From the NCBI GenBank assembly GCA_009741485.1, contig VKON01000114.1, positions 456,521 to 520,520 on the forward strand: a stretch of 64,000 bases of DNA, given 5' to 3'. Positions 32,601 to 44,589 of this stretch are shown piece after piece. The position numbers were made by a program, and so were the translations under genes. The notes beneath the pieces are model-generated. The model worked only from the letters and a program-made list of their open reading frames with translations, had not been told where the DNA came from and did not search any database. This stretch comes from Malurus cyaneus samueli. Lineage: Eukaryota; Chordata; Aves; Passeriformes; Maluridae. Every line of letters begins with the position of its first letter. The stretch's first letter is position 1.

Positions 32601-35600
32601 CAAGGTAAGCCGTGGGCATAGGTGTCACCATGGGTGAGGTGTTCTTGTCCCACCAGCTGTTGGCTGGAGCCTCCAGGGAGGGAGATGAGATGTTGGGGTG
32701 CTAGTGCTGAGGGTCGGGTATCAGTGGGCAATGGCTGAGGGTCTCCTCCAGGTGAAACTGGCATCTCCAGAAGCTGGGAAGCACCTTCTGGAAGCAGAGG
32801 AGCTACTGCAGACCCACCGCCTGCTGGAGGCCGACATGGCCATACAGGCAGAGAAGACCCGGGCCATCAGCGCTGCCGCCCTCCGCTTCGCCGACGCCGA
32901 GGGTAGGTGTGGTGGGACATGCTGGCATCCCCGGCGTGGCCGAGGAAAAGCAGGACACTGTGGTGACGGACACCCACTCCGCTCCCTGCCCAGGCTACCG
33001 TCCCTGTGACCCCAAAGTCATCCGGGACCGTGTGAGCCACCTGGAGATGTGCCGGCGGGAGCTGCAGGTGCTGGCAGCGCGGAGGAGAGCTTTGCTGGAG
33101 CAATCCCGCTCGCTCTGGACCTGCCTGTGGGAGCTGGACGAGGCGGAGAGCTGGATCAAGGAGCAGGAGCAGCTCTACTCCTCCCTGGACTTCGGGAAGG
33201 ACCTGCCGGGCGTGCTGCTGCTCCAGCGCCGGCACGCTGCTTCGAGGCCGAGCTGCGAGCCGGGCGGGCGGCTGGAGCAGGCGCTGGCGGTGGGCGAGGG
33301 GCTGGCGGCCGCGGGCCGGGCGGCGAGCGCTGCGGGAGCGGGGGGGGGCCGCGGGGGCGCTGTGGGCACAGCTGGAGGAGCTGGCCGCGTTCCGACGGCG
33401 CGGCTTGCGGGAAGCCGAGGGCTTCTTCCAGTTCCAGGCGGAGGTGGAGGAGCTGGCAGAGGGGCTGCAGGATGCCCGCCGGCGAGCGGCCGCCGAGGAG
33501 CTGGGCCAGGACGAATCCCGCACCCTCGTCCTGCTGCGGCAGCACCAGGAGCTGCTGGACGAGCTGGAGGCCGCCCGGGAGCAGCTGGACAGGCTGGCGC
33601 AGCAGGCTGAGGGCTTCCCGCCGGAGCTGCGCGCAGGTCCCGAGGCGCAGAGCCGGCTGGCCACCCTGCGGGAGCTGCACGCCGAGGCGGCTGCGCTGGC
33701 CAAGCGCCGTGGCCGCCAGCTTCAGGACGCCCTGGACCTCTACACCGTTTTCGGGGAGAGCGACGCCTGCCACCTGTGGATGGGCTCCAAGGAGACCTGG
33801 CTGGGGCAGCTGGAGGTGCCGCAGGCGCTGGAGGATCTGGACGTGACACAGCGCAGGTAGGAAGGAGCCCCCAGCGCAGCGGCGCTGCCGTGCCCCGTGC
33901 CGAGTTGCTGTCCGTTCTAAGCCTGGTCGTTCCCGCAGGTTGGACGGGCTGGAGCAAGACATGGCCACCGTGGCATCCCAGATAGCTGCGGTCAACCAGG
34001 CGGCCGACGGGCTCCTGGCCAGCGGGCACCCCCGCAGCCCGCAGGTCCGGCAATGCCAGGAGCAGCTCAACGAAAGGTGTGGTGGCGGTGATGCCGGGGC
34101 GGGCGGGTGACGCGGTGACCGTGCCTGCCCCGCCATCCCCCGCCTCTGTCCCGCAGGTGGGGCCGGTTCCGGGAGCTGGTGTCGGAGCGTCGGCGGGCGG
34201 TGGGCTTGGCGCTGCGCCTCCTCAACTACAACCTGGAGTCCGAGGAGACGCAGAAATGGCTGCAGGGCAAAGCCCGGGCGGTGGAAGCCACGGCCGAGCT
34301 GGGCCGCGACCTGGCCGGCGTCCTGGCCACCCAGCGCAAGCTCTACGGCATCGAGCGGGAGCTGGCGGTGGCCCAGGACCGCCTGGCCTCCCTGCGCTCG
34401 CAAGCCGAGCGTCTGGCCGAAGAGCGGCCTGAGGTGGCCCCGGGGGTGGCCCAGAAGCTGGCGGCGGCCACATCTGCCTGGGACGAGCTGCAGGCGGCCC
34501 TGGCGGAGCGGACAGCGTCGCTGGGGGAAGCCGGGCAGCTCCGGAGCTTCCTGCAGGACCTGGATGACTTCCAGGCGTGGCTCTTTGGCGCTCAGAAAGC
34601 CGTGGCGGCCGTCGACGAGGTGCCGGCGTCGCTGGGGGAGGCAGAGGAGATGCTGCAGCGGCACGAAACTGCCCGGCGTGACGCCGAGGAGCACGCTGGA
34701 GCCTTCGCCGCCTTGGAGGAGGCGGGGGAGAGGGTGCTGGGGGGACAGACGGACCCCGAGTACGAGGGGCTGCGGCAGCGCCTGGGCGGCGTGAAGGATG
34801 GCTGGGCTGCCCTGGGCAAGATGGCAGAGGCTCGGAAGCGCTTCCTCACCCAGTGCCGTGACTTCCAGGAGTTCCTTCGCGACACCAAGCAGGCGGAGAT
34901 CCTCCTCACCAAGCAGGTGGGCGCTCATGCCGTGTCCTTTGGGTCTCGGGGCTCGCGGGCACCCCATAAATGGGTGACGGTGTGCTGACCCCTCGCCGTG
35001 CATCTCAGGAGTACACGCTGTCCCATCTGGAGCTGCCCCACACAGTGGAGGGCTCGGCTGCTGCCCTGCACCGCTTCCAGAACTTCCGCACTGGTGTGGA
35101 GAGCAATGCTGAGAAGGTCCCACAGGTGGTGGCTGGTGGCACCAAGCTGGTGGCCGAGGAGAGCATCTTTGCTGAGAAGATCGCTGAGAAGTGCCAGGCT
35201 CTCCAGGAGCGGTGAGTCCGGCGCGGGGTCCCGTGGGTGGGTGGGCAGCGTGTGGGCAGCGGGGCTGACGCCGCCCATCCATGGTCCCCTGCCAGGCACG
35301 GAGCTGTCATGGACAAGGTGGAGGAGGCGGCAGGTCTGCTGCAGGACAACCACGACCTCCAGACCTTCCTGCAGAGCTGCCGGGAGGTAGGAATGCAGCA
35401 CCTTTGGGCGAGTGGCATCCCTGGGGGAGTCCCCGCCAGCTTAGCACTGACACCCCCTCCCTGCAGTTTGATGCCTGGGTGGATGAGAAGATGCTGATGG
35501 CTCAGGATGTCTCCTATGGAGAAGCCCGTGGTCTCCACAGCAAGTGGAAGAAGCACCAGGCTTTCATGGCTGAGCTGGCACCTAACCAGAGCTGGCTGGA

Positions 35601-38600
35601 GAAGATTGAGGCAGTGAGTGCTGGCACCGTGGTCAGCGGGGGGTAACAGGGTTGGGGAAGAGTCTGGAGTGTAAGGAATTGCTGAGGGAGCTGGGAAAGG
35701 GGCTCGGGGGGACCTTCTCACTCTCTACAACTCCCTGACAGGAGGGGGCAGCCACGGAGGCACTGGGCTCTGCTCCCGGGGTACAAGGGACAGGATGAGA
35801 GGAAACAGCCTCTCATGGTTGCACCAGGGGAGGTTTTGCTTGGATATCAGGGAAAATTTCTTCAGGGAAAATTTCTTCAGGGAAAGGGTTGCACAGCCCA
35901 TGGCAGTGGGAGAATCCCCATCCCTGGGGGGATTTTAAAGCTGTGTGGATGTGGCACTTGGGGACATTGGTTTGTGGTGGCCTTGGCAGTGCTGGGGGAA
36001 CAGCTGGACTTGATGGCCTGAGAGGTGTGTTCCAGCCTTGATGATTCCATGATTCTGGAAGGCTCCCAGCCTGCTGCATGGGTGGGGTGTCCCCAGCTCT
36101 GTGCTGTCGCTGCAGGAGGGGACGGAGCTGGCCGCGCGCAAGCCGCAGTACGGTGCCGAGGTGACGCAGCGGCTGGAGGAGCTGCGCCGGCGCTGGGCCG
36201 CGCTGCACGGCGCCGCCGAGGACAGGGGCCGGCAGCTGTTCGAGGCCGAGCGTTCGGCGCTGTACGCCCGGAGCTATGGCGAGCTGCAGAGCTGGCTGGG
36301 GAGGGCGCAGGAGGAGCTGCGCCATGCCGAGAAGGTCAAGGACCTCACCGCCACCAACCTGCTGCTGAAGAGGTTGACGGTGGGTGCTGGCACCTCGCCA
36401 GCTCCTTTAGGAAGGGGCGGGAGGTCCAAGGGCATGGGGTTTGTTCCCACGTGGGACTGGGGTTCTCCAGAGTGGCTCTGATCCCTGACTCACATGGATT
36501 TGCCCCGCCAGAGACTGGAAGAGCAAGTGAGAACGTGGATGAAGGAGCTGGAGGAGCTGGGGTGGCAAGGCACCCCTGGTGCTGGGGACATGCCAGATGC
36601 TACCAAGCAGGAGCAGATGCTCCGGCAGCGAGTTCTTGAGCTGCTGGAGCCGCTGGAGAGGAAGAGGAAGGAGCTGGAGACAGCCAAGGCTATGTACCAG
36701 CTGGGACGGGATCTGGAGGATGAGACGGTGAGCATCCTCGCCGTGGCGGGGTCTGGGGAGCCGGGGGCACCCGTGGGTGCCGCAGGGGGCTCAGTGGGCA
36801 CTCCTTTCCCCAGCTGTGGGTGCAGGAGCGGCTTTCCCTGGCGAGGTCGACGGATCACGGCACCGACCTCCCGAGCGTGCAGCGCCTGACCAAGAGGAGC
36901 GAGGTGAGCCCGTGTGCTGCAGCAGCACCCACCATGCCGGCTGGTCCCTCAGGATCCAGCCCATGGGTGACGCTCCCCATGACTTCCCTCCTGCTGGCAG
37001 ACACTGCAGAAGGAGCTGGCGGGCCATGCCCCCCGCCTGGGCGAGGTGCTGAGCCGGGGGGAGGCGGCGGGGAGCAGCGAGGAGCCGGGCCCAGAGCTGG
37101 CGGCACAGGCACGGGAGCTGCAGGCGCTGTGGGAGACGCTGCAGGAGGAGGCGGCCGCGCGGCAGCGGCGCCTGCGGGAGGCTGGAGAGGCCCAGCAGTA
37201 CTACCTGGATGCCGACGAGGCTGAGGCCTGGGTCAGTGAGCAGGAGCTCTTCATGGGACCTGAGGAAAAGCCAAAGGTGAGGAGCGCTTCCAGGAGGTGC
37301 TGCATGTCTGGGGGCTCTGTGCCATGCTGGACGGTGCCACGCTGTGCTGGTGGACATTATCCATATGTGACACGCTGTGGTGTGCCCTGCTCTTACATGT
37401 CATCCCATGCCATTATGCACCATCCATCCCATTCCCTGGTCACTATTGCTCTCTGTGGCACCAGACGGAGCCAGGACATTCCTGTAGGGTGGGCGCTGCA
37501 TTTAGACCCCGGTCCCTGTCCCCTCACTGTGCCAGGCGCTGATGGCACTGATGTTTTCCATGCCACAGGACGAAGAGAGCTGCTTGATTATGCTGAAGAG
37601 ACACATCCGGCAGCTGCGCTCCATCGAGGACTACGGACAAACCATCAAGGAACTGGCAGGGAGGGCGCAGCAGCTGCTCTCTGACGGCCACCCCGAGGGG
37701 TAGGTGCCACCGCCACGTGTCCCCTGTCCCTCAGGGCGACCCCGTGCCCTCGGCACTGCACGGGTGGGGGGTTTGGCTGGAGCTCTGGCGGTGTCAGCTG
37801 CTCCAGCTAGGCAGGGAGGCGGTCGCAGAGGGATGTGGGGAGCACAAAGTGGGTCCTTCGCCCCCAAGCCCCCCCGGACGTCAACACGGGTGGGTTGGGG
37901 ACGTCTTTTCTTGGGTGAGAACTGGGTGTCTGTGTGCCGGGGCCGCGCAGGGAGCAGATCATCCGGCTGCAGGGCCAAGTGGACAAGCATTACGCGGGGC
38001 TGAAGGAGGCGGCCGAGGAGCGCCGCCGGCGCCTGGAGAACATGTCCCACCTCTTCCAGCTGAAGCGGGAGGTGGAAGAGCTGGAGCAGTGGATTGCCGA
38101 GCGCGATGTGGTTGCCTCCTCCCCAGAGATGGGGCAGGACCTGGACCATGTCATGGTGAGAGTGACGGGGTGGATGTGGCGGTGCCAGCGGGTGACTGGA
38201 GGGGGGTGATTTGACCCTCCCCTTCCCTCTGCACAGCTCCTGCGGGAGAAGTTTCGGGAGTTCGCGCGGGAGACGGGCAGTGTGGGGCAGGAGCGCGTGG
38301 ACCGGGTGAACCTGACCATCGAGGACCTCATTGATGCGGGGCACAGCGAGGCGGCCACCATAGCCGAGTGGAAGGATGGGCTGAACGAGAGCTGGGCCGA
38401 CCTCCTGGAGCTGATCGACACGCGCATGCAGCTCCTCGCCGCCTCCCACGATCTCCACAAGTACTTCTACGACGGCTCAGAGCTGCTGGCCCTCATTGCC
38501 GCCCGGCGCCAGGAGCTGCCCCAGGATCTGGGCGAGGACGCCGGCACAGTGGAGGCTTTCCATCGCATGCACAGCGCCTTCGAGAGGGACCTCCAGCTGC

Positions 38601-41600
38601 TGGAGGCACAGGTGACCTCTGTCCTGGCGTGGATGCCAGCATTCAGCGTTCCCTGTGGTCTCGTGGAAGGTGGCCCCACCCATGGTGGGAGGTTGGGCTC
38701 GGATGTCTTTGAGTCCCTTGCAAACCGAGGCATTGCATGATTCTCCGTGCAGGTGCAGCAGTTTCGGGAGACGGCAGCGCGTCTGCAGACCGCCTATGCC
38801 GGGGAGAAGGCGGCCGGGATCCAGGAGCAGGAGCAGGAAGTGTCCCGAGCGCTGCAGGAGCTGCTGGAGGCGTGCAGCGGGCGCCGGGCACGGCTGGTGG
38901 ACACGGCCGACAAGCACCGCTTCTTCAGCATGGCACGGGATCTGCTGTCCTGGATGGAGAGCACTGTCCGGCAGATCGAGACGCAGGAGAAACCCAGGTG
39001 CGGATGCGCCCGGCAGGCAGCCGGGATGGGACGTGACACCGGAGGCGCCGCTGACGCCAGCACCTCTGTGTCCACAGGGATGTCTCCTCGGTGGAGCTGC
39101 TGATGAAGTACCACCAGGGAATTAAGGCTGAGATGGACGCTCGGGGAAAGAACTTCACCACCTGCATCGAGCTGGGCAAGAAGCTGCTGCAGCGCAAGCA
39201 CCAGGACTCACCAGAGGTGAGGGAGTCGGGGATGGGGGGCACTGGGGGCGGTGCCACCTGTCAGGGCCACCCCCTGACAGCGTCCCCTTGCAGATCAAGG
39301 CGAAGCTGGTGGAGCTGGTGGACAAGAGGAAAGCCATGATGGAGACGTGGGAGCAGCGCTGGGAGCGGCTGCGGCTGTGTGAGTGCGCCGGGGGTGATGG
39401 GGAGGAGCACGGCGGGGCCGGGGGTGGTGGGGCTGGTGGTCCAGGGGCTGAGCACCACCCGTCCCTCCCCCAGTGCTGGAGGTGTGCCAGTTCTCCCGCG
39501 ATGCCTCGATGGCTGAGTCGTGGCTCATGGCTCAGGAGCCCTACCTGGCCAGCAGCGACTACGGGCAGACAGTGGACGCGGTGGAGAAGCTGCTGAAGCG
39601 GCACGAGGCTTTCGAGAAGTCCTCGGCCACCTGGGAGGAGCGCATCGCCGCCCTCAGGAAGCTGACAACGGTGAGGAAGGCTTGGGATGAGGCCTCTGCC
39701 TGCCCTGCCTCAGTCTCCCCCCGCCCTTTAATACTTTCACCCATTTTCTGACAGCTGGAGCTCCTGGGCAGGCGGTCCTTGCATGAGGGGCTGGTGCGGG
39801 ACGGGATGACGCGCTCCGAGGCTCCCGACTACTGCCTGGATCTGGATGGGGAGCTGGAGGCCAGGTAAGGGATGTCACCAACTATTCCATGTGACCAGGG
39901 ACACCGTTTCCACATCTCTCTTGTCAAACCATGAAGGATGTTTTACAGCATTAAGGGGCTTTTTAGCAATTTGCCTTTTCCAAGCAGTAAATTGATGCTG
40001 ATGAAGAGGATGATGAAGCCTCACCCTGAGAGGGCTTTCATCTGTTGGGGGGACAGGAGAGCAGCAGCCAGCCCCAGCCCTGTGGGGTCACATCTGGGAT
40101 GGGGTTGCCAACCAGCTGTCTCCCTGTGCAGGTCCGAGGAGGAGGAGGAAGAAGAGGAGGAGAAGAGGAAGGATGTGAGCACACAGGACACTTCACTGCC
40201 CACCACAGATGGACCAGAGCCGGTCAGTTCTTGAGTTTAGCTTTTACCTTCCCCGATGGCCAGAAAGGTGTCCCTGCATGTCCCTCAGCTCCTGGCACCC
40301 TCGTGATCGTGACCACATCGTGTTGACAGATCCCCGCGTTCCCAACCCTCACCTTGTCCTTACCTTGAGTTGAATAAATGCTGAATTACCCCAAAAAGGC
40401 CGGGCGGGCAGAGGGGTGCTGAGGTCCCCTTTGCCCTGACTCCTGGGGTGACATGGGGGGTGACTTGGGGATGAGACGTGTGTCTGGGATCAGTGCAGCA
40501 GGCAGAGCTGGAGTGTCTGCTCTGGGGCCACTGTGTCACCCCAAGGAACATCATTGCTGCATGGAACATCGGCACTCTGCAGGGTATTGCCACCCTGTGG
40601 GACATCATCACCAGCAGCGTGCAGGACATCGCCACCCTGCAGGGTATTGTCACCCTGTGGAGCATCATCACCCAAGAGACGCTGTCACACCATTGTCACC
40701 CCATGGGGCGCTGTCACCCTCTGGGGCATCATCACCCTGTGGGACATTGCCACTCTGCAAGGCATCAGCACCCTATGGGGCATCGTTACCCCCTCAGCAC
40801 TGTCACCTTGCAAGGCATCGTCACCCACAGGGCATTGTCACCCTGCGTGCCAGCTGCACTGTGCTTGCTGCCAGCTCTCTGCTGTCCCCTGCGCAGGGAT
40901 ATGATGGCTTTGCCTGCTTGGGGACAGGAACTCCTTCTGCCTCTTCTGCTTGCTTGGGGGCAGGAACCCCTTCTACCTCTTCTGCCTGCTTGGGGACACA
41001 GGCGGCTCCTGGCTCCTCTGGGACCAGATCACTGCCCCCTGCTCTGGGGACAGGATCCTTGAGTGCCTACACAGGAACAAGCTCATTTGTGCCTGACAAG
41101 GGATGGGGGGATCTTCTGGCTGCTCAGGAACAGGATCCTCTGCCTGCTTGGGGACATGGCCACTTTGATCAGCTTGGGGACAGGAGCCCTCTCTGCTGAC
41201 TGCCAGCCTGCTCGGGGACATGGGCATCCTCTGGATCCTTGGGGACAGGAATCTCTTCTTCCTCTTCTGCCTCTTCTCGGGGACATGGGCATCTCCTGGC
41301 TCCTTGGGGACAAGATCATTTCTGCCAGCACAGGGACATGGGCATCTTCTGGCTACTCAGGGACAGGATCCTCTCTGCCTGCTTGGGGACACAGCTGCTT
41401 TCAACTGCTTGGGAACAGGAGCTCTCTCTGCTTCCTGCCAGCCTGCTCAGGAGCATGGGCATCCTCTGGAATCTCAGGGACCAGATCACTTTCCCCTGCC
41501 TGGGGACAGGATCCTTGTCAACCTACTTGGGGACAAGATAATTTCTGCTGGCTCGGGGACATGGGCATCTCGTCGGGCACAGGGTTTTGCTCTGCGTTCT

Positions 41601-43849
41601 TGGGAACACGGGAATCTTGTGGCACATTGAGGACAGGGTCCTCTCTACCTGCCTGGCAACACAGATACTTTCCCCTGCTTGGGAACAGGAGTCCCCTCTA
41701 CCTGGGACATCTCCTGCGTCCGTGGGGACAGGATCGTCTTCTCCTCCCTGGGGACAAGACCCCTGACTACACATCTGGGGACAAGATCATTCCTGCCTGC
41801 TCGGGGACAGGGGCATCTCCTGCCTGCCTGGGGACAGAGCCCCTCCTGTGGCACCCAGCTGGATGGGCATCCCCTTCACCGGGCACCACGGCTCCTGCCT
41901 GAACCTCCCACTGTCCCCAAGTCCCCAGGGCTGGCAACGACACTGAAGTGGCTACCAGGACTACTGATGTAGCTTGGTTCAACCTCATCACCCTGAATCT
42001 GGGGAGGCACTGGCACCAAGACCAGGGTGTGCCAGGGCTGGACCATGTCCCAGCCACTCACTGAGGTTCTCCCAGTAGCCACCAGTTCTTGGGTACTGGA
42101 GCTGGTGGCTTTGCTGGCACTGTGCTGAGGGTCCCAGCTGATTGCTGGGGTCTTCCCTGTACACACCAGTTCCCACATACTGGAGCTGGTGGGGTCACTG
42201 GCACCGGGATCTGGGCATCCTAGGCGTGAACCATGTCCCAGCCCCTCATTGGGGCCCTCCCAGTAGCCACCAGTTCCTGCATACTGGATGTGGCAGGGTC
42301 ACTGGCACTGCGTGGAGGGTCCCAGGGCTGGACTCACTGTGGGATCACGTCTGGGATGAGCGGTCATCCCAGCCATCCCCATCATCTCATGTAACTCATG
42401 GGGTTATTGGCACCCAGCCACTCACTGGGGTCCTCCCCGTAGCCACCAGTTCCCATGCACCGGAGCTGGTGAGGCCACTGGTACCGAGACCGGGGGGTGA
42501 CCCATCCCCAGGCCACCAGCCTGAGGCGCATGATCCACTGGTGACAGCAACCCGTGTGCCACCATGGGAGGGGACGACACTCCACCGCGCGCGCATCGGT
42601 GGCGGCGGGTGGGCGACACCGCGGCGTAACCGCGCCGTTGCCTCACAACAGCTGGCACCGAGAACGGGTGACGAGGAGCCGGTGTCACCAACCCCACGGC
42701 CACCGCGGGAGGAGCCGGAGGAGCCAGCCACGCTGCCTGCCCGCGTCAGCAGCGTTCAGCTGGAGGGCTACCTCGGCCGCAAGCACGACCTGGAGGCGGC
42801 CACCAAGCGTGCGTCCAACCGGTAGGCACAGTGGTGGCAGTGAGATGCCCGGAGGGGCGGTGGCACCGTGGTATCCCCGGGGTGACACGGTGCTGGCGCA
42901 GGTCGTGGAGCACACGGTACTGCGTTCTGCGGGGAGGCCAGCTCGCCTTCTTCAAGGACGCCAAGAGCCGCGCGCTGGGGCTGCCGTGCCAGGGCGAGGA
43001 GCCCCTGGGGCTGTGGGACGCCCGCTGTGAGGTGCCTGCGGGCTACAAGAAGAAGAAACACGTCTTCAAGCTCAGGTGAGGGCGCGGTGCCGCCAGGGGT
43101 GGCACGGTGGGCATGCGTGGCACTGGTGTCTGTGCTCTGTCCCCAGGCTCAGCAACGGCAGTGAGTGGCTGTTCCATGGCAAGGATGAGGTGAGGGGTGG
43201 CCTGGGGGACACGGGGCTGGGGACATGGTGGTGGTCAGCAGTGCCCAGGGGAATGGCATGGGGTGGCCAGTGGTGCCCAGGGGACACAGGAGTGGTTGGA
43301 GAGGTCTAGAGTTACACAGGTCGAACTGGTTGTTCCCAGGGGGACACCAGTGGTGTCCAGGGGTACACGAGGTGGCTGGATGTCCAGGGAATGTGGTGGT
43401 GGCCAGCAGTGACCACGGGGACATAGGGGGGTAGTAGCAGTGCCCAGGGGACACAGGGATGGCCAGGGAACGTGGTCAGCAGTGGCTAGCAGTGTCCAGA
43501 GGGACAAGGGATGGCCAGTGGTGCCATGAGGACGTGGTGGGGAGGTGGCACAGCTTGGGATGTGGGTGGCCAGGGAAGACCTGGAGCAACTGGCATCACC
43601 CAGGGGGCCCTGGGGGTGGCCGGGACGCTGCTGGGGGGCGAGGGACATCCCCCTTGACCCCCCACCTGCCATGCCCACAGGATGAGCTGCAGGCCTGGCT
43701 GCAGGGGCTGAGCGCAGCCATCAACGAGTGTCGGGGCAGCTGCGGGAAAGCGCAGAGCCTCCCCCTGCCCATACCCCGCCCTCCCGAAGCCCCCCTGCCC
43801 CGCAAGGGACCAGGGAAAACGCTTCAGCTTTCTTCCAAAAAAGAAATAA
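29687..43849 (+). CDS. SPTB: Spectrin beta chain, erythrocytic (beta-I spectrin), 35 coding exons
   Basis: Membrane-skeleton protein that pairs with alpha spectrin and binds actin, protein 4.1 and ankyrin. Exons: 29687-29834, 29909-30060, 30252-30425, 30535-30626, 30708-30788, 30881-30996, 31196-31308, 31388-31575, 31656-31773, 32059-32217, 32302-32604, 32752-32902, 32994-33856, 33939-34076, 34157-34916, 35009-35211, 35296-35386, 35467-35613, 36116-36379, 36512-36727, 36814-36903, 37001-37276, 37569-37699, 37951-38155, 38237-38611, 38753-38997, 39078-39216, 39294-39378, 39474-39670, 39755-39864, 40132-40222, 42652-42821, 42902-43075, 43147-43189, 43681-43849. Two CH domains ([18 protein letters not shown]) are followed by spectrin repeats (e.g. 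RLWELxx-type helices, [13 protein letters not shown]) and, in the long form, a PH domain ending in LQAWLQGL. About 2,325 residues long form, 2,144 short; human 2,328 and 2,137. Exon 13 has several indels (near 33240-33400), and the [10 protein letters not shown] terminus (TAA 43847-43849) is one frame off the start of the last exon. Confidence 0.95.
35705..36060 (+). mobile_element. CR1 LINE 3' end in an SPTB intron
   Basis: Sense CR1 tail: 'GGACAGGATGAGAGGAAACA', 'GGTTTTGCTTGGATATCAGG', 'GGACTTGATGGCCTGAGAGG' and 'TTCCAGCCTTGATGATTCCA', ending in the degenerate ATTCTATG-type repeat. It explains why this intron (35614-36115) is the longest in the central part of the gene. A 15-base duplication 'GGGAAAATTTCTTCA' occurs inside it. 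Confidence 0.88.
40132..40234 (+). other. SPTB: Alternative terminal exon of short SPTB (read-through of the donor)
   Basis: Exon 31 begins with an acidic run (S then nine Glu, then KRKD). If the donor at 40222/40223 (CCG/GTCAGT) is used, the long form continues to 42652. If it is not used, four more triplets end in TGA at 40232-40234, and AATAAA follows at 40373. This gives a protein without the PH domain, like the short erythroid form known from mammals. The donor overlaps the last codons of the short form, so splicing and polyadenylation would compete directly. Confidence 0.75.
40373..40378 (+). terminator. poly(A) signal for short SPTB
   Basis: AATAAA 139 bases after the short-form stop and inside the intron of the long form, followed by a GGGCGGGCAGAGGGGTG downstream stretch. 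Confidence 0.7.
40500..42500. repeat. Three adjacent minisatellites in the SPTB intron before the PH exons
   Basis: The intron 40223-42651 is almost entirely repeats. From about 40540 to 40860, units of roughly 21 bases recur on 'GGCATCATCACCCTGTGGG'. From about 40900 to 41870, units of about 30-60 bases recur on 'TGCTTGGGGACAGGA'. From about 42050 to 42490, longer units of about 90-110 bases recur on 'CAGTAGCCACCAGTTCC' and 'TACTGGAGCTGGTGG'. The long open frames found here come from the repeats and do not code for spectrin. Confidence 0.8.
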
Positions 43850-44054
43850 CCCCCCTGGATGTCGGGGAGGGAAACGACACCCCATGTCAATGCCAGCGGG
43901 GCCACGTGTGTGGAAGGACACGCGTGTGTGGTGCCCGTACAGGTGCCACCTGGTCTAGAGGGGCACGTGGAGGGGTCACGCGTGGGTGGGAGCTCCCGAG
44001 CTGGGTGGGGCCCCCGCACCCCCCCCCGCCACAGCACACCGTCCGTGTGCGCAG

Positions 44055-44055
<1 letters not shown>

Positions 44056-44086
<31 letters not shown>

Positions 44087-44100
44087 GTTATTTATATATA
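44056..44100. repeat. TA microsatellite in the SPTB 3' UTR
   Basis: (TA)n run followed by TTATTTATATATA. A degraded counterpart occurs at 51237-51290 in the noisy duplicate. Confidence 0.9.
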
Positions 44101-44562
44101 TACATACATTTACACGCTTCAGGCACGCCCCTGCGTGGTGGCAGCCACAGGTGCCCCCCCAGGGCGTGTGCCACCCATGCCCACAGTGTCCCTGCACGCA
44201 CACGTCCGCACACGTGTGTCCCCGCATGCAGGTGCACCCCCGGCCCCCCTCCGCACGCACGGCACAGGTGTGCGCCCCACAGGTGTGCATGGACCCCACA
44301 GCACCCGCACGGGGGGCGCGTGGGTGCCCCCCAAAGCCATAACCCTCCACGCAGCACGTGGGTGCAGAGGGGGGACCCCCTGGCCCCCATGGGCACCAAC
44401 CAAAGAGCATCGGCCCACGGGGGCCCCTCTCCGGCACCCCCTACCCCGCGCCCCCCCCAGCCGGAGTGGGGGGCCCCCTGCACCCCGCAGCCGGGCTGAG
44501 ACACCCTGGAGGGGGGCGAGCAACCAGAGAGGAACTTTGGGTTCAGTTTGGGTTTTTTTTCT

Positions 44563-44568
44563 AATAAA
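44563..44568 (+). terminator. poly(A) signal for long SPTB
   Basis: AATAAA after a T8 run, about 430 bases before the PLEKHG3 stop on the other strand. The same motif is at 51740-51745 in the duplicate. Confidence 0.75.
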
Positions 44569-44589
44569 GATGTGAAAGCGAGTGGGGTG

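Larger units (their letters stand above)
23987..34080. other. Right copy of false duplication 1 (contig start after the gap)
   Basis: The same content and order as 13577-23961. It is noisy near the gap: the minisatellite at 24670-25900 and the CpG island at 25910-26650 have many small deletions. From about 26700 on it is almost clean. The opposite error gradient in the left copy is the signature of two contig ends covering one locus. This copy is continuous with SPTB exons 15-35. Confidence 0.9.
43850..44585 (+). other. SPTB: SPTB long-form 3' UTR
   Basis: About 730 bases from the [10 protein letters not shown] stop to just past AATAAA at 44563-44568. It contains a TA microsatellite (44056-44100) and many CACGTGTG/GCACGCAC words. 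No coding sequence is seen. Confidence 0.7.

Noticed and set aside
19573..34080. Real tandem duplication of SPTB
   Set aside because: The copy ends at an N gap, has an error gradient towards it, and repeats intergenic and intronic sequence at near identity apart from indels.
33156..35282. Open frame of about 700 codons antisense to SPTB
   Set aside because: It is the shadow of GC-rich spectrin exons with strong codon-position bias and crosses several SPTB introns; no independent support.
40453..41902. Long plus-strand frames with regular Gly/Thr/Leu repeats in the SPTB intron
   Set aside because: They come from GGGGACAGGA-type minisatellite units; splice sites of the long SPTB form skip the region.
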